Translations under genes and position numbers: made by a program
Part shown: piece after piece, positions 43,116 through 51,547 of the stretch
Layout: each line of letters opens with the position of its first letter
How positions within the stretch are numbered: position 1 is the stretch's first letter
The notes under the pieces: model-generated
Databases searched by the model: none
Seen by the model: only the letters and a program-made list of their open reading frames with translations
Told to the model about the DNA's origin: nothing
Assembly (NCBI RefSeq): GCF_001746295.1
Contig: NZ_MJAH01000003.1
Span: 554,575-618,574 of the forward strand
DNA from: Streptomyces sp. LUP47B
Lineage (GTDB): Bacteria > Actinomycetota > Actinomycetes > Streptomycetales > Streptomycetaceae
Direction: 5' to 3'
Length of the DNA: 64,000 nt

Positions 43116-43770
43116 TCACCCGGCTCGAGCCGACAGCATCTCGAGCGGACCTACGCACGAGACGCCGGCGGGGGGTCCACCTGGCAGGCCGAAATCTCTA
43201 CCGGTCCGGGCAGCTTTCTCGCACGGGCGTCGGTGACGGCCTTGTTCGTCGCTGGTGCCGCCGCAGCCCTGGCAGCGGGGTTTCCTGTCGTCGGCATGCC
43301 CGCGGGTTCTGCCGGCGGCCTCGGCCTCGATCTGTGCGCGGACGGCCGGTAGTTTGGCAAGGCGCGTTTCGCGGTGGTCGAGCTCGGTGGGCAGGTCCAC
43401 GTTCTTGCAGTCGGAGCCGAAGGCCTGGTCCTCGGTTCTCGCTGGCCTCCGCCTCGACCGGCAGGGGCCCGGCCCTCTCCTCCGAAAATGGCGATCTCGG
43501 CCTTGAGTTGTCATTCCTCGCGTCGCGCTTGGAGGCGTTCGCCTCGAGCTCGATGCCGTCCCAGGGTGACGCGTCCTTGACCATGCCGAGCTTCATGGCG
43601 AGGCGCAGGGACGACGAGCCCACCCTGCCCCAGCGACCGTGCTTCCGCCCCTATGGCCAGCCGACGCTGCCGCTCGTCCAGGTGCGGCAACAACACCTGA
43701 AACTTCGCAGCCAGGACGGCCTCGATCCCCTCTGGTCTCCCCACACCAGAGCAACGAGTCCCGCAGTTGG
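43116..43770 (-). pseudogene. transposase relics (ISAzo13-like start, IS1182-like middle)
   Basis: Reading leftward: AVLAAKFQVLLPHLDERQRRLAIGAEARSLGQGG is the entry of ISAzo13-type transposases. After frame changes, ELEANASKRDA and then VDLPTELDHRETRLAKLPAVRAQIEAEA match the central part of IS1182-type DDE transposases. Several frameshifts separate them. They look like two different dead elements mashed together. The spacer 42951-43115 shows nothing. Confidence 0.5.
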
Positions 43771-43841
43771 AAGCCACGACTTGTTTCCCGGCAAGCCTTA
43801 GGCACCGTTTCTTTTGGCCTGGGGTGGTCGTTGGTCAGTGC

Positions 43842-44201
43842 ATGGCAGACCTGGTCCAGCGGCTGGTACCGGACGAGTTGTGCGAGCTGTTTCGCCGGGT
43901 GGTACCTCCTACGGAGGTCATACGTCCCCAGGGCGGGGGCCGACGACGGGCGGGCGACCGCGAGACGTTGGCGGCGATCATCTTCGTGGCCACGTCGGGC
44001 TGCACCTGGCGGCAACTCCCGCCGGCCTTCGGCCCGGCGTGGCCCACGGTCTACCGGCGCTTCGCGCAGTGGAGCCGTGCCCGCGTCTGGGCCAGACTGC
44101 ACCGCGTCATCCTCGACGAACTCGGCGCGCTCGGTGAGCTGGACTGGTCCCGATGTGCAATCGACTCGGTAAGCGTCAGGGCCGCAAAAGGGGGCTACTG
44201 A
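43842..44201 (+). CDS. IS5-family transposase, first frame (ORF A)
   Basis: 119 residues: LVQRLVPDELCELFRRVVPP, GDRETLAAIIFVATSGCTWRQLP, FGPAWPTVYRRFAQWSR and a first catalytic Asp in RCAIDSVSVRAAKGG. It is the N-terminal half of IS5 (DUF4096/DDE) transposases. It stops at 44199-44201 where related elements shift frame into ORF B. Confidence 0.75.
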   Translation: MADLVQRLVPDELCELFRRVVPPTEVIRPQGGGRRRAGDRETLAAIIFVATSGCTWRQLPPAFGPAWPTVYRRFAQWSRARVWARLHRVILDELGALGELDWSRCAIDSVSVRAAKGGY

Positions 44202-44654
44202 CGGGACCAAATCCGACCGATCGCGGCAGCCGGGATCGAAGATCCACCTGATCACCGACCGAAAAGGACTGCCCCTGTCCCTGGGTATCTCCGCAGCCAA
44301 CCTGCACGACAGTCAGCGCCTGGTGCCGCTCGTACGAGGCATACCGCCGATCCGGTCCCGCCGGGGCCCGCGTCGCAGGCGACCTGGGAACTCCATGGCG
44401 ACAAGGGATACGACTACGACCACCTGCGCCGATGGCTCCGCAGCCGCGGCATACGCCACCGCATCGCCCGCAAAGGCATCGAATCCTCACAACGACTCGG
44501 CCGCCACCGATGGGTGGTCGAGCGAACGGTGTCCTGGCTGGCAGGCTGCCGCCGTCTCCACCGCCGCTACGAGCGCAAGCCCGAGCACTTCCTGGCCTTC
44601 GTGGGCATCGCTGCCCTCCTCATCGGCCATCGGCGCCTCACACGGATCCGATAA
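44202..44654 (+). pseudogene. IS5-family transposase, second half, frameshifted
   Basis: LTGPNPTDRG follows ORF A in the -1 frame, but a missing base near 44230 moves the code into GSKIHLITDRKGLPLSLGISAANLHD (second Asp region). A second shift near 44390 gives HGDKGYDYDHLRRWL and ends HRRYERKPEHFLAFVGI with the final catalytic Glu in RWVVERTVSW. Two frameshifts beyond any programmed one indicate a dead gene. Confidence 0.65.
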
Positions 44655-44694
44655 CTCACTGGTCAGAGGTGTTCCCCTCGGTCAGGATTCGCTC

Positions 44695-45162
44695 ATGGAC
44701 GAGCCAGCCACCATCGCCTGGAAGTACGCGGCGAACCCCATCTGCGAGGAAGACCTGCCCATGTTGGCGGCCCACCTACTGGCTGCCGGCCATGACTCTC
44801 CTTCACTGCGCGACCTGGCTGGCCGTTCCCGGCGCGAGCACCCAGCAGAGATCCGCCAGCTCTTCGGGGACACCATGGAGGAGCTCGGGATCCAGATCCC
44901 GGACTACGAGACCGCTGAACGCTGCCTCCTGCATCACATGGCGACAGAGCTGACCGCCGGTGCCTTGTCACCGAAGATGGTCGCAGATCGAGTCTGGCAG
45001 GGGATCGAGGCGTTGACAGATCCTGAGCGGGAGTTCGTGGCGGCCGTGGGCCTGGAGTACCACCTCGACTTCATGTCCCCCGAAGAGGTCCGGGCCTGGG
45101 AGAACGCTGTACACCTCGCCGCAAAGGCTCTGGCTGGAACAGCCTTTCCACACACGCAGTGA
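44695..45162 (+). CDS. hypothetical protein carried inside the IS5-type ends
   Basis: A 155-residue soluble, acidic, mainly helical protein: EPATIAWKYAANPICEEDLPM, SLRDLAGRSRREHPAEIRQLF, TAERCLLHHMATELTAGALSP and TDPEREFVAAVGLEYHLDFM. AGGA seven bases before the ATG fixes the start. No known domain recognised; the size and style resemble immunity-type or other orphan accessory proteins. It begins 40 bases after the transposase stop and ends 48 bases before the right inverted repeat. Confidence 0.65.
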   Translation: MDEPATIAWKYAANPICEEDLPMLAAHLLAAGHDSPSLRDLAGRSRREHPAEIRQLFGDTMEELGIQIPDYETAERCLLHHMATELTAGALSPKMVADRVWQGIEALTDPEREFVAAVGLEYHLDFMSPEEVRAWENAVHLAAKALAGTAFPHTQ

Positions 45163-45230
45163 CACCAGCCATGGCCACGCTCACCACTCACCAGCCAGCC
45201 CTCACGCACACCAAAAGAAACGACCTCTTA

Positions 45231-45350
45231 GAACTCTTAACGAAATGATCTCCAAGGTGGCTGGATCACTCCGGGACTGATGATTCGGGGTGCGGGGTGG
45301 ATCGGCCGAAGCCGTGGGAAGGTGGCGACGAGTTGTGGGTGGTTCACGCT
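45231..45350 (+). mobile_element. truncated IS5-type element, 5' end only
   Basis: Bases 45232-45284 match, inverted, the right end of the element at 46.2-47.1 kb (51 of 53 bases). Beyond that the DNA encodes VDRPKPWEGGDELWVV, a mutated copy of the transposase start MARPKPREVDHELWAV. The rest of the element is missing. Its outer end abuts the passenger-bearing IS to its left. Confidence 0.7.
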
Positions 45351-45411
45351 CCGCTGGAGAGAACGTAAATGCGTCGACAGCGCCCCTCAGTCCCCGGCAA
45401 AGTGGCCGTCC

Positions 45412-46152
45412 GTGACGAGCAGTGAACTGTGGCCCCGTGAGACCGCCGACCGCTACGACGCCGAGGAGGCCGAAGCGTCCTCGGCTGCCGTCCTCGGACC
45501 GACCCTCGCCTTCCTCGCCGAGCTCGCCGGAGACGGCCGGGCACTGGAGTTCGCCATCGGTACCGGACGAGTTGGAGTCCCACTCCGGGAACGCGGCGTG
45601 CCGGTAGTGGGCATCGAACTATCCGAGCACATGGCAGCGGTGCTGCGGCGCAAGATCGACGAGGACACGCTCCCGGTAGTCATCGGTGACATGGCTACCA
45701 CCGTCGTTCCCGGTGGGTTCACCCTGGTCTATCTCGTCTACAACACCATCACGAACCTGCTCACTCAGGACGAGCAGGTCGAGTGCTTCCGCAACGCCGC
45801 ACGGCATCTGGAGCCCGGCGGCCGATTCGTCATTGAGCTGGGTGTGCCGCCGCTGCGGTTCCTGCCGCCCGGCCAGGTCGCGGTACCGTTCGATGTCTCC
45901 GAGCAGCATCTCGGCTTCGACACCTTCGATCTGGTCGAGCAGATTCTCGTCTCGCACCACCTCACCCGCGACGGCGACGACGGCCGCTACCGCCGCGACA
46001 ACTCCCGACACCGGTACGCCTGGCCGGCAGAGCTCGACCTGATGGCGCGGATCGCCGGCCTTGAGCTTGAACGTCGCGTCGCGGACTGGGACGAGAATCC
46101 GTTCACCCAGGGCTCCGCGAAGCACATCTCCGTGTGGCGCAAGCCAACCTGA
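45412..46152 (+). CDS. class I SAM-dependent methyltransferase
   Basis: A 246-residue methyltransferase. SAM-binding motif I is ALEFAIGTGRVGVPLRERG, followed by VVGIELSEHM; the post-I region ends in YNTITNLLTQDEQ, and HLEPGGRFVIEL is the motif III area. The GTG at 45412 is chosen because the frame upstream derives from IS remnant DNA. Family is the Streptomyces type starting ELWPRETADRYDAEEAE. It lies between two inverted IS5-type copies and could be transposon cargo. Target unknown. Confidence 0.83.
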   Translation: MTSSELWPRETADRYDAEEAEASSAAVLGPTLAFLAELAGDGRALEFAIGTGRVGVPLRERGVPVVGIELSEHMAAVLRRKIDEDTLPVVIGDMATTVVPGGFTLVYLVYNTITNLLTQDEQVECFRNAARHLEPGGRFVIELGVPPLRFLPPGQVAVPFDVSEQHLGFDTFDLVEQILVSHHLTRDGDDGRYRRDNSRHRYAWPAELDLMARIAGLELERRVADWDENPFTQGSAKHISVWRKPT

Positions 46153-46217
46153 GGTCGGCCACCGGGCTGTCAATGTAGGCCGTGCCTGTCTTGAAGCTCC
46201 TGTCAGGAGTTCAGGCG

Positions 46218-46502
46218 TCACCAGCAGAGCAGTGCGCATCCGAGGGTGAGGAAAGCTTCGTGGATGTCGTCGCGTATCTCCCAGCGGATCCGCAGGCGGC
46301 GGAACCAGTGCAGGTGGGCGAATGCTCGCTCCACGACCCAGCGTTGGGTGCCGAGTCCGGAGCCGTGCTCGGTGCCCCGACGGGCGATCAGCGGCTTCAC
46401 GCCGAGATCCCAGACGAGGCGGCGGTACTTGTCGTGGTCGTAGCCGCGGTCGCCCAGCACCACGCCCGGGCGGTGCCGGGGCCGGCCGCGCTTGCCTCGC
46501 AC
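46218..46502 (-). CDS. IS5-family transposase, C-terminal frame
   Basis: 94 residues in the second frame: VRGKRGRPRHR-like start, LGDRGYDHDKYRRLVWDLGV with a catalytic Asp, QRWVVERAFAHLHWFRRLRIRWE with catalytic Glu, and HEAFLTLGCALLCW. It overlaps the first frame by about 105 bases, consistent with either a -1 programmed shift or a single-base mutation near 46508. Confidence 0.7.
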   Translation of the reverse strand: MRGKRGRPRHRPGVVLGDRGYDHDKYRRLVWDLGVKPLIARRGTEHGSGLGTQRWVVERAFAHLHWFRRLRIRWEIRDDIHEAFLTLGCALLCW

Positions 46503-47011
46503 CGGCGCACCGCCTGAAGCAGCGGAATCAGCTGGGTGACGTCGTTGCGGTTGCCGCCGATCAAGGTGGCGGCAAGCGGGATACCGGTGGCGTCGGTGAT
46601 CAGGTGGTGCTTGCTGCCCGTCCTGCCCCGGTCAACGGGGCTTCGTCCTGTCTTGGATCCCCCTTTCAATGCCCGTATGTGGGAGCCGTCGACGGCCGCC
46701 CGGGAGAAGTCCAGGGCGTTCGCCCTGCGAAGCTTGGCCAGCAGGACCTCGTGCAGCCGGGGCCAGACTCCAGGCTCGGTCCACTCGGCCAGGCGGCGCC
46801 AGCAGGTCATGCCCCAGCCGAAGCCGAGTTCCTGCGGCAGATGTTCCCAAGCGATCCCCGTGCGCAGGACGAACAGGATGCCCTGGAATACCAGTCGGTC
46901 CGGATGCCGCCTTCGCCCGGGGTGCCGCGGCCGACGCTCCACCTTTGGCAGCAGCCGCTCGATCACCGCCCACAGCTCGTGGTCGACTTCCCGCGGCTTC
47001 GGCCGAGCCAC
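46397..47011 (-). CDS. IS5-family transposase, N-terminal frame
   Basis: 204 residues: MARPKPREVDHELWAVIERLLP, a HPDRLVFQGILFVLRTGIAWEHLPQELG segment and first catalytic Asp in AVDGSHIRALKGGSKTG, then SKHHLITDATGIPL. The last ~35 residues (after LLQAVRR) are out of frame with the family sequence, which continues in the other frame. GTG start at 47011. Confidence 0.75.
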   Translation of the reverse strand: MARPKPREVDHELWAVIERLLPKVERRPRHPGRRRHPDRLVFQGILFVLRTGIAWEHLPQELGFGWGMTCWRRLAEWTEPGVWPRLHEVLLAKLRRANALDFSRAAVDGSHIRALKGGSKTGRSPVDRGRTGSKHHLITDATGIPLAATLIGGNRNDVTQLIPLLQAVRRCEASAAGPGTARAWCWATAATTTTSTAASSGISA

Positions 47012-47090
47012 TCCAACCCTCGATCATCAGTCCCGGAGTGATCCAGCCACCTTGGAGATCATTTTGTTAGGAGTTGACGGTTCCAGGCTG

Positions 47091-48608
47091 TCAGTCGGTT
47101 GGCGGGTCCCGGAAAACGGGGTTGTCCGGGCGGTAAGGCACCTCCAGTACCACCGATACGACACAGTCGTTTTCGGGCGCCGTGTCGACGTAGCGCACGA
47201 TGTGCTCCAGCGAACTGTCCCGCGGAGCGGAACACAGTCCCCGGGCCACGGCCTGCCAGCGCGCGGCGAGCCGGGCCGGACGGCGGGCCCTCAGCCATGC
47301 CTGGCGGCCAGGTCCGTCGGGCACGCCGAGTCCGAGTCCGACGGGGAAGCGACAGATTGCGTACACGACGAGATCGCCTCGCCCGACGGCGGCGTAGTGC
47401 AGTCGTCGGCCGGCCGGAGAGCTCGCGGTGAAGTCATGGGGCCGGCCGCAGTGCGGACAGGGGCCGTCATCGAGGACGACGGCCCCTGGGGCGGCGTCCA
47501 GCATCTGCCCGAGGAGTAGCCGCAGCCCCGCGCGGACCATGAGGAGGCGCTCTCCTTCAGGGCCCGTCATCTCCGCTGCAAGGCGGGCTTCCTCCTCGGG
47601 GGCGAGCCTTTCGCGCAGGGCTCGACGGTCTTGCGGCGACAGCGTCGACACCACGAACGTGCGCAGTGCGAGGGGGTCGAGGTCCCCGTCTCGCTGCGCG
47701 GGGTCGAGAACGAGCGGTGGCGCGGGCAGCGGAGTCCGCCGCGCACCCCAGCCGCCGTCGGGATTTGTCGCAGGCACGATGGGAAACGACGCGGGCAGGG
47801 GAGTGACATCTCGCTCCACGCGTTCTTCCACCAGGTCTGTCACTCCCCTTCGTCTGTGTGAGTCGGTTGGCGGGTCCCGGAAAACGGGGTTGTCCGGGCG
47901 GTAGGGCACCTCCAGCGCCACCGATACGACACAGTCGTTTGCGGGCGCCGTATCGACGAAGCGCAGGATGTACTCCACCGAACTGTCCCGCGGAGCGGAA
48001 CACAGTCCCCGGGCCACGGCCTGCCAGCGCGCGGCGAGCCGGGCCGGACGGCGGGCCCTCAGCCATGCCTGGCGGCCAGGTCCGTCGGGCACGCCGAGTC
48101 CGAGTCCGACGGGGAAGCGACAGATTGCGTACACGACGAGATCGCCTCGCCCGACGGCGGCGTAGTGCAGTCGTCGGCCGGCCGGGGAGCTGGCGGTGAG
48201 GTCATGGGGCTGGCCGCAGTGCGGACAGGGGCCGTCATCGAGGACGACGGCCCCTGGGTCGGCGTCCAGCATCTGCCCGAGGAGGAGCCGCAGCCCCGCG
48301 CGGACCATGAGGAGGCGCTCTCCTTCAGGGCCCGCCGTCTCCGCTGCAAGGCGGGCTCGTTCCTGGGGGGTGAGCCTTTCGCGCAGGGCTCGACGGTCTT
48401 GCGGCGACAGCGTCGACAGCACGAACGTGCGCAGTGCGAGGGGGTCGAGGTCCCCGTCTCGCTGCGCGGGGTCGAGAACGAGCGGTGGCGCGGGCAGCGG
48501 AGTCCGCCGCGCACCCCAGCCGCCGTCGGGATTTGTCGCAGGCACGATGGGAAACGACGCGGGCAGGGGAGTGATGTTCGGCTCCAAGGGTTCCATCAGG
48601 TCTGTCAC
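47091..48608 (-). CDS. tandemly duplicated, fused protein; degenerate PPTase-like unit
   Basis: A 505-residue protein made of two nearly identical halves with a period of exactly 768 bp (256 codons). Each half runs from TPLPASFPIVPATNPDGGW to VPYRPDNPVFRDPPTD. The copy-2 stop TGA (47091-47093) corresponds in copy 1 to TCA (Ser) at 47859-47861, so one base change fused two genes. Copy 2 retains its own start, GTG at 47843 with AGGGGA upstream. Each half resembles the first domain of Sfp-type phosphopantetheinyl transferases (CPHCG-x-PH, LHYAAVGRGDLVVYA, VGLGLG), but the SHS and GVD-E residues are lost. GTG start at 48608 after GGAGGGGA. Confidence 0.75.
   Translation of the reverse strand: MTDLMEPLEPNITPLPASFPIVPATNPDGGWGARRTPLPAPPLVLDPAQRDGDLDPLALRTFVLSTLSPQDRRALRERLTPQERARLAAETAGPEGERLLMVRAGLRLLLGQMLDADPGAVVLDDGPCPHCGQPHDLTASSPAGRRLHYAAVGRGDLVVYAICRFPVGLGLGVPDGPGRQAWLRARRPARLAARWQAVARGLCSAPRDSSVEYILRFVDTAPANDCVVSVALEVPYRPDNPVFRDPPTDSHRRRGVTDLVEERVERDVTPLPASFPIVPATNPDGGWGARRTPLPAPPLVLDPAQRDGDLDPLALRTFVVSTLSPQDRRALRERLAPEEEARLAAEMTGPEGERLLMVRAGLRLLLGQMLDAAPGAVVLDDGPCPHCGRPHDFTASSPAGRRLHYAAVGRGDLVVYAICRFPVGLGLGVPDGPGRQAWLRARRPARLAARWQAVARGLCSAPRDSSLEHIVRYVDTAPENDCVVSVVLEVPYRPDNPVFRDPPTD
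47091..48608. repeat. 768-bp tandem direct repeat
   Basis: Two adjacent copies, about 47091-47860 and 47861-48608, are nearly identical over their whole length; only scattered substitutions separate them. The high identity implies a recent duplication or ongoing gene conversion. Confidence 0.85.
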
Positions 48609-48634
48609 TCCCCTCCGTCGGCCCTGCGCCCATG

Positions 48635-49872
48635 CTAGTGCTGTGAGCGCGGCAATTCGCCGGGTCGTTCAGGCTGCGGTGGCCTTGGGGCGTCCGCCCC
48701 AGCGGATGCCCTTCTCGCTGCGGATGCGGGTGCGTTCCTTGCGTTCGGCGGCCAGGACGGCCGGGTGGCGGGCATTGGCGTTGCGCCAGCGGAGGTAGGC
48801 GTGCAAAGTCCGGGTCTGCACGGTGTGGTTGGGGTGATTCGAGTTGGCGATGGTGAACTGCCGCAGCGGTCCGAAGTGGGCTTCGATCGGGTTCGCCCAC
48901 GAGGCATAGGTCGGGGTGAAGCACAGCTCGACTTTGCTCCTCTTCGCCCAGCTGCGGATGTCGGCGCCTTTGTGCGCGGACAGGTTGTCCAGGATCACGT
49001 AGATCGGTGCGCCGTCCGGGCGGGCAGCGCGGATCGACTTGAGCGCGGCCAGCGTGTTCACGGCTCCCTTTCGGTGGTTCACGCCCCATAACGTGTCGTC
49101 GCCGACCGAGTAGCAGCCGTGGAAGTAGCGCACACCGTGGGTGCGGTGGTAGGTCGCAGGGACGCGGTCGGGCCGCTTCGGTGGGGCTCAGCAGGCAGGT
49201 CCCACCGGTGGGCCGGATTCCCAGCGGGCCGAACTCGTCGAAGGCGAAAACGCGGCGGCAAATTGCTCCAGAACGTGCTTGATGCGGTCCAGCTTGGCGT
49301 CACGTTCGGGGTCGGTGGACTCCTTCCAAGTCTTGGTCCGTTGAAAGGTGACGCCGCGGCGGGCCAGCAGGCAGCGCAAGGTCTCGTGGCCGATGCGGAT
49401 CACCCGGCCGTGAACCTTGCGCAGGTAGACGACGAGTTTGCGTAACGACCAGCGGGTGAAGGGCTGGCCGAGCCTGGCCGGTCGGGTGGTGGCCGTCGCC
49501 GCAACGAAGTCCTCGTCGTCAGGGCTGAGCAGGCGGGGACGGCCTCCCGCCCACCGAGGGTCCAAGCAGGCCAGGCCGATCTCATTGAATCGGTGGATCA
49601 CATCGCGCACTGTGTCTTCGTCGGCCGCCACGAGTTGGGCGATCACGGGCGTTCCCGCCGGCCGCTGCCAGCAGCATCATTGCCCGCCGGTAGCGCACCG
49701 AACTGGTGTTGCCCCGGCGCACGATCTGCTGCAGCTTCTGCCCCTCCTGGTCGGTCAGCCTGCGCACACGGACGGGCTCAGCCACCGCGCCTCCAGCGGT
49801 CGGATAGGACGTCACCCCACATCCAACCGCCGCGACCACCAAACCGGTGAACCTGTGCGGTCACAGCACTAG
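48635..49872 (-). mobile_element. IS630-family element, decayed transposase, intact ends
   Basis: Perfect 12-bp inverted ends, CTAGTGCTGTGA at 48635-48646 and TCACAGCACTAG at 49861-49872. Each includes the TA dinucleotide duplicated by IS630/Tc1-mariner insertion, so the element proper is 48638-49869. Transposase runs on the minus strand. Confidence 0.8.
48669..49842 (-). pseudogene. IS630-family transposase, three frames
   Basis: Reading leftward from 49842: VRRLTDQEGQKLQQIVRRGNTSSVRYRRAMMLL (N-terminal HTH), then a shift near 49650 to IAQLVAADEDTVRDVIHRFNEIGLACLDP and the WSLRKLVVYLRK region. A second shift near 49230 leads to RYFHGCYSVGDDTLWGV, the Asp in IYVILDNLSAHKG and the Glu in YASWANPIEAHFGPLRQF. 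All catalytic regions survive, but the frame is broken twice. Confidence 0.78.
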
Positions 49873-49879
49873 CCGCACT

Positions 49880-50020
49880 TTCCGGCGCAGCCAGCCAGAA
49901 CCGGTCCGAGGTCGAGCGCACGCCGGCCAAATCCGCGACGAACCGGGCCAGGTGGTGCTGGGTCAGCCAGTTGTCCAGCGACGGGAGCAGCCGCACCTGA
50001 TGCCCGCCGCACGGCCCTGC
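49880..50020 (-). pseudogene. transposase N-terminal relic (IS1182-like)
   Basis: The frame VRLLPSLDNWLTQHHLARFVADLAGV resembles the start of IS1182-type transposases (LLPxxxxxWLPxxHLARFVxDxV). It is cut by the IS630 right end. The remainder of the element is not present on the other side of IS630. Confidence 0.45.
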
Positions 50021-50380
50021 GGTCGCCACTTCTTCACCGGCTCGACCTCGGCAGCCCATCCCCGTCACATCCGCGAGCTCACCGGCTGGCTGGCCTCGCG
50101 CCCGAAGTCTGACCTGAACAGGTGAAGTCGGTGTGGACGCCCAGGCCTTGACGCCGCCAACCCTGCTGCGGCTGCTGGCACCGGGCGACCGGCCGCCGAC
50201 TAGGCGTCCCCGCAGACGCGCTGTCCGTGCCGGACGCCTACATCAAGGCTCTCTGGGGCGACACCGCGGCACGGTGTCCGCACCCCAAGCACCGCCCCAA
50301 CGGCCGGACTCACCTACCGAATCTCGGAGGCCCGCACACCGACCGGGGTCGGTTTGATGCGCAGGCGTGGATGGCGGGTT
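50021..50380. other. spacer with a frameshifted plus-strand fragment
   Basis: On the plus strand VDAQALTPPTLLRLLAPGDR runs from about 50130 and, after a frame change near 50205, continues ALSVPDAYIKALWGDTAARC and then HRPNGRTHLPNLGGPHTDRG. It looks like a decayed gene of a family I cannot name. Confidence 0.35.
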
Positions 50381-51520
50381 TCAGAATCCGCCGGGGGTGC
50401 GGCCGAGGGTGTTCTGGGAGTCGGCCGGGTCGGGGCCCTGTACCGCGCCGACGTACAACTCGACCTGGGACTTGAACCGATCGACGGCGGCGCGGTCGCT
50501 CATGAACCTGGGGAAGGCGAGGGGGTCGGTGGTGGGGTAGTCGGCGAGGGGCTTCAGCCCCGCGGGCGGGGCGACATCGGCGCGTACCGACCAGGTGAAG
50601 CTCGCGATGACGTTCTGCTGAGCCTGTTGGGAGAGCAGCCAGCTCATGAACAGTTTGGCGGTGGCCTGGTGCCGGGACCGCCGGAAGATGGCGGCGCGCT
50701 GTGCCCAGGACGGGAATCGGTCGTGGCGGGGCAGCACCTGGACGCTGTTGGGACCCGTGCCCCCGGCTCCGGCCGGGCTGGCAAGGTAGGTGCCGTCAGT
50801 GACGCCGCTGATCGACCCCAGCAGGCCGCGCACGTAGGTGGGCCGCTGCGCGGCGAACTTGTCCAGCCAGCCCCAGCCGTACTGGTCGACGAACAGCTTG
50901 TACTGGAAGAGCACCGCGTCGTCGTCGTTCGGCCAGGTGGAGACGATCTTGTTGGTGAAGACGGGGCTGAGCAGGTCGGTGGCACGGAAGTCGTTCGGGT
51001 CGGCCGGCACTTGATGGATGCCGACGATCGGGGCGAACGCCCCGTAGTAGGCGCCTGTCCAGTGGCCATCGGGGTCCTTGGCGTTGTCGAACACGTTGTC
51101 CCAGCCGACCGGGCGGTACCGCAGGAGTTCGCCCATGGCCTTCCAGCGGTCGAAGTCGTGTGTGGTCTGCAGGATGGCGAGGTCGGCGACCAGGTTGCCG
51201 GTGGCGAGTTGATTGTCGATGCGCGCGTCGTGGTACTTGCTCAGGTCGGTGATCGTGTTGACCTGGATGCCAGGGAACTGCGTTAGGAAGGCCTGCGGGA
51301 TGAAGTCGAAGAATCCGGGGGCGTCGCCGCCCATGTAGACGGTCAGTCGTCCGCCTTCGTCCTTGGCCGTGCGGTACAGGGCCTGGAGCTGTTCCTGTTC
51401 ACCGGCCGCCGCTTGGCCGGAGGGCGCGGCGGAGGCCGTGTTCGACGTCATGGCCTGAAGACCGGCCGCGGCGGTGCCGAGCGCCGCGGTCCGGAGGAGC
51501 GTCCTTCTGCTGAATCCCAT
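50381..51520 (-). CDS. extracellular solute-binding protein (Tat-exported)
   Basis: A 379-residue periplasmic-binding-type protein. The N-terminus has a twin-arginine signal (FSRRTLLRTAALGTAAAGLQA) and a probable signal peptidase I site at ASAAP. The mature part resembles iron/spermidine-type binding proteins: RLTVYMGGDAPGFFDFIPQAFLTQFPGIQVN, VADLAILQTTHDFDRW and RHQATAKLFMSWLLSQQAQ. No permease or ATPase is adjacent, so it is an orphan. Divergent to a MarR gene; a palindrome lies between. Confidence 0.83.
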   Translation of the reverse strand: MGFSRRTLLRTAALGTAAAGLQAMTSNTASAAPSGQAAAGEQEQLQALYRTAKDEGGRLTVYMGGDAPGFFDFIPQAFLTQFPGIQVNTITDLSKYHDARIDNQLATGNLVADLAILQTTHDFDRWKAMGELLRYRPVGWDNVFDNAKDPDGHWTGAYYGAFAPIVGIHQVPADPNDFRATDLLSPVFTNKIVSTWPNDDDAVLFQYKLFVDQYGWGWLDKFAAQRPTYVRGLLGSISGVTDGTYLASPAGAGGTGPNSVQVLPRHDRFPSWAQRAAIFRRSRHQATAKLFMSWLLSQQAQQNVIASFTWSVRADVAPPAGLKPLADYPTTDPLAFPRFMSDRAAVDRFKSQVELYVGAVQGPDPADSQNTLGRTPGGF

Positions 51521-51547
51521 CGTGGGTACCTCTCGCTACGCAATCGG

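Larger units (their letters stand above)
43806..45222 (+). mobile_element. IS5-type element with passenger gene
   Basis: The ends carry a perfect 12-bp inverted repeat, CGTTTCTTTTGG at 43806-43817 and CCAAAAGAAACG at 45211-45222. Between them are a broken two-frame IS5-family transposase and a separate intact gene (44695-45162). Flanking bases (CTTAGG, CTCTTAG) may extend the repeat imperfectly. Transposase decay suggests it is no longer autonomous. Confidence 0.65.
46195..47075 (-). mobile_element. IS5-type insertion sequence
   Basis: About 880 bp. The right end (minus-strand 5' side) reads AACTCCTAACAAAATGATCTCC inwards from 47075, and is shared with the truncated copy at 45.2 kb. The left end AGCTCCTGTCAGGA (46195) matches it imperfectly (about 10 of 14). 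Left boundary is therefore approximate. It contains a transposase in two overlapping frames. Confidence 0.65.

Noticed and set aside
45280..45411. Longer N-terminus for the methyltransferase
   Set aside because: This stretch aligns with the start of an IS5-type element in another frame, so it is not native coding sequence.
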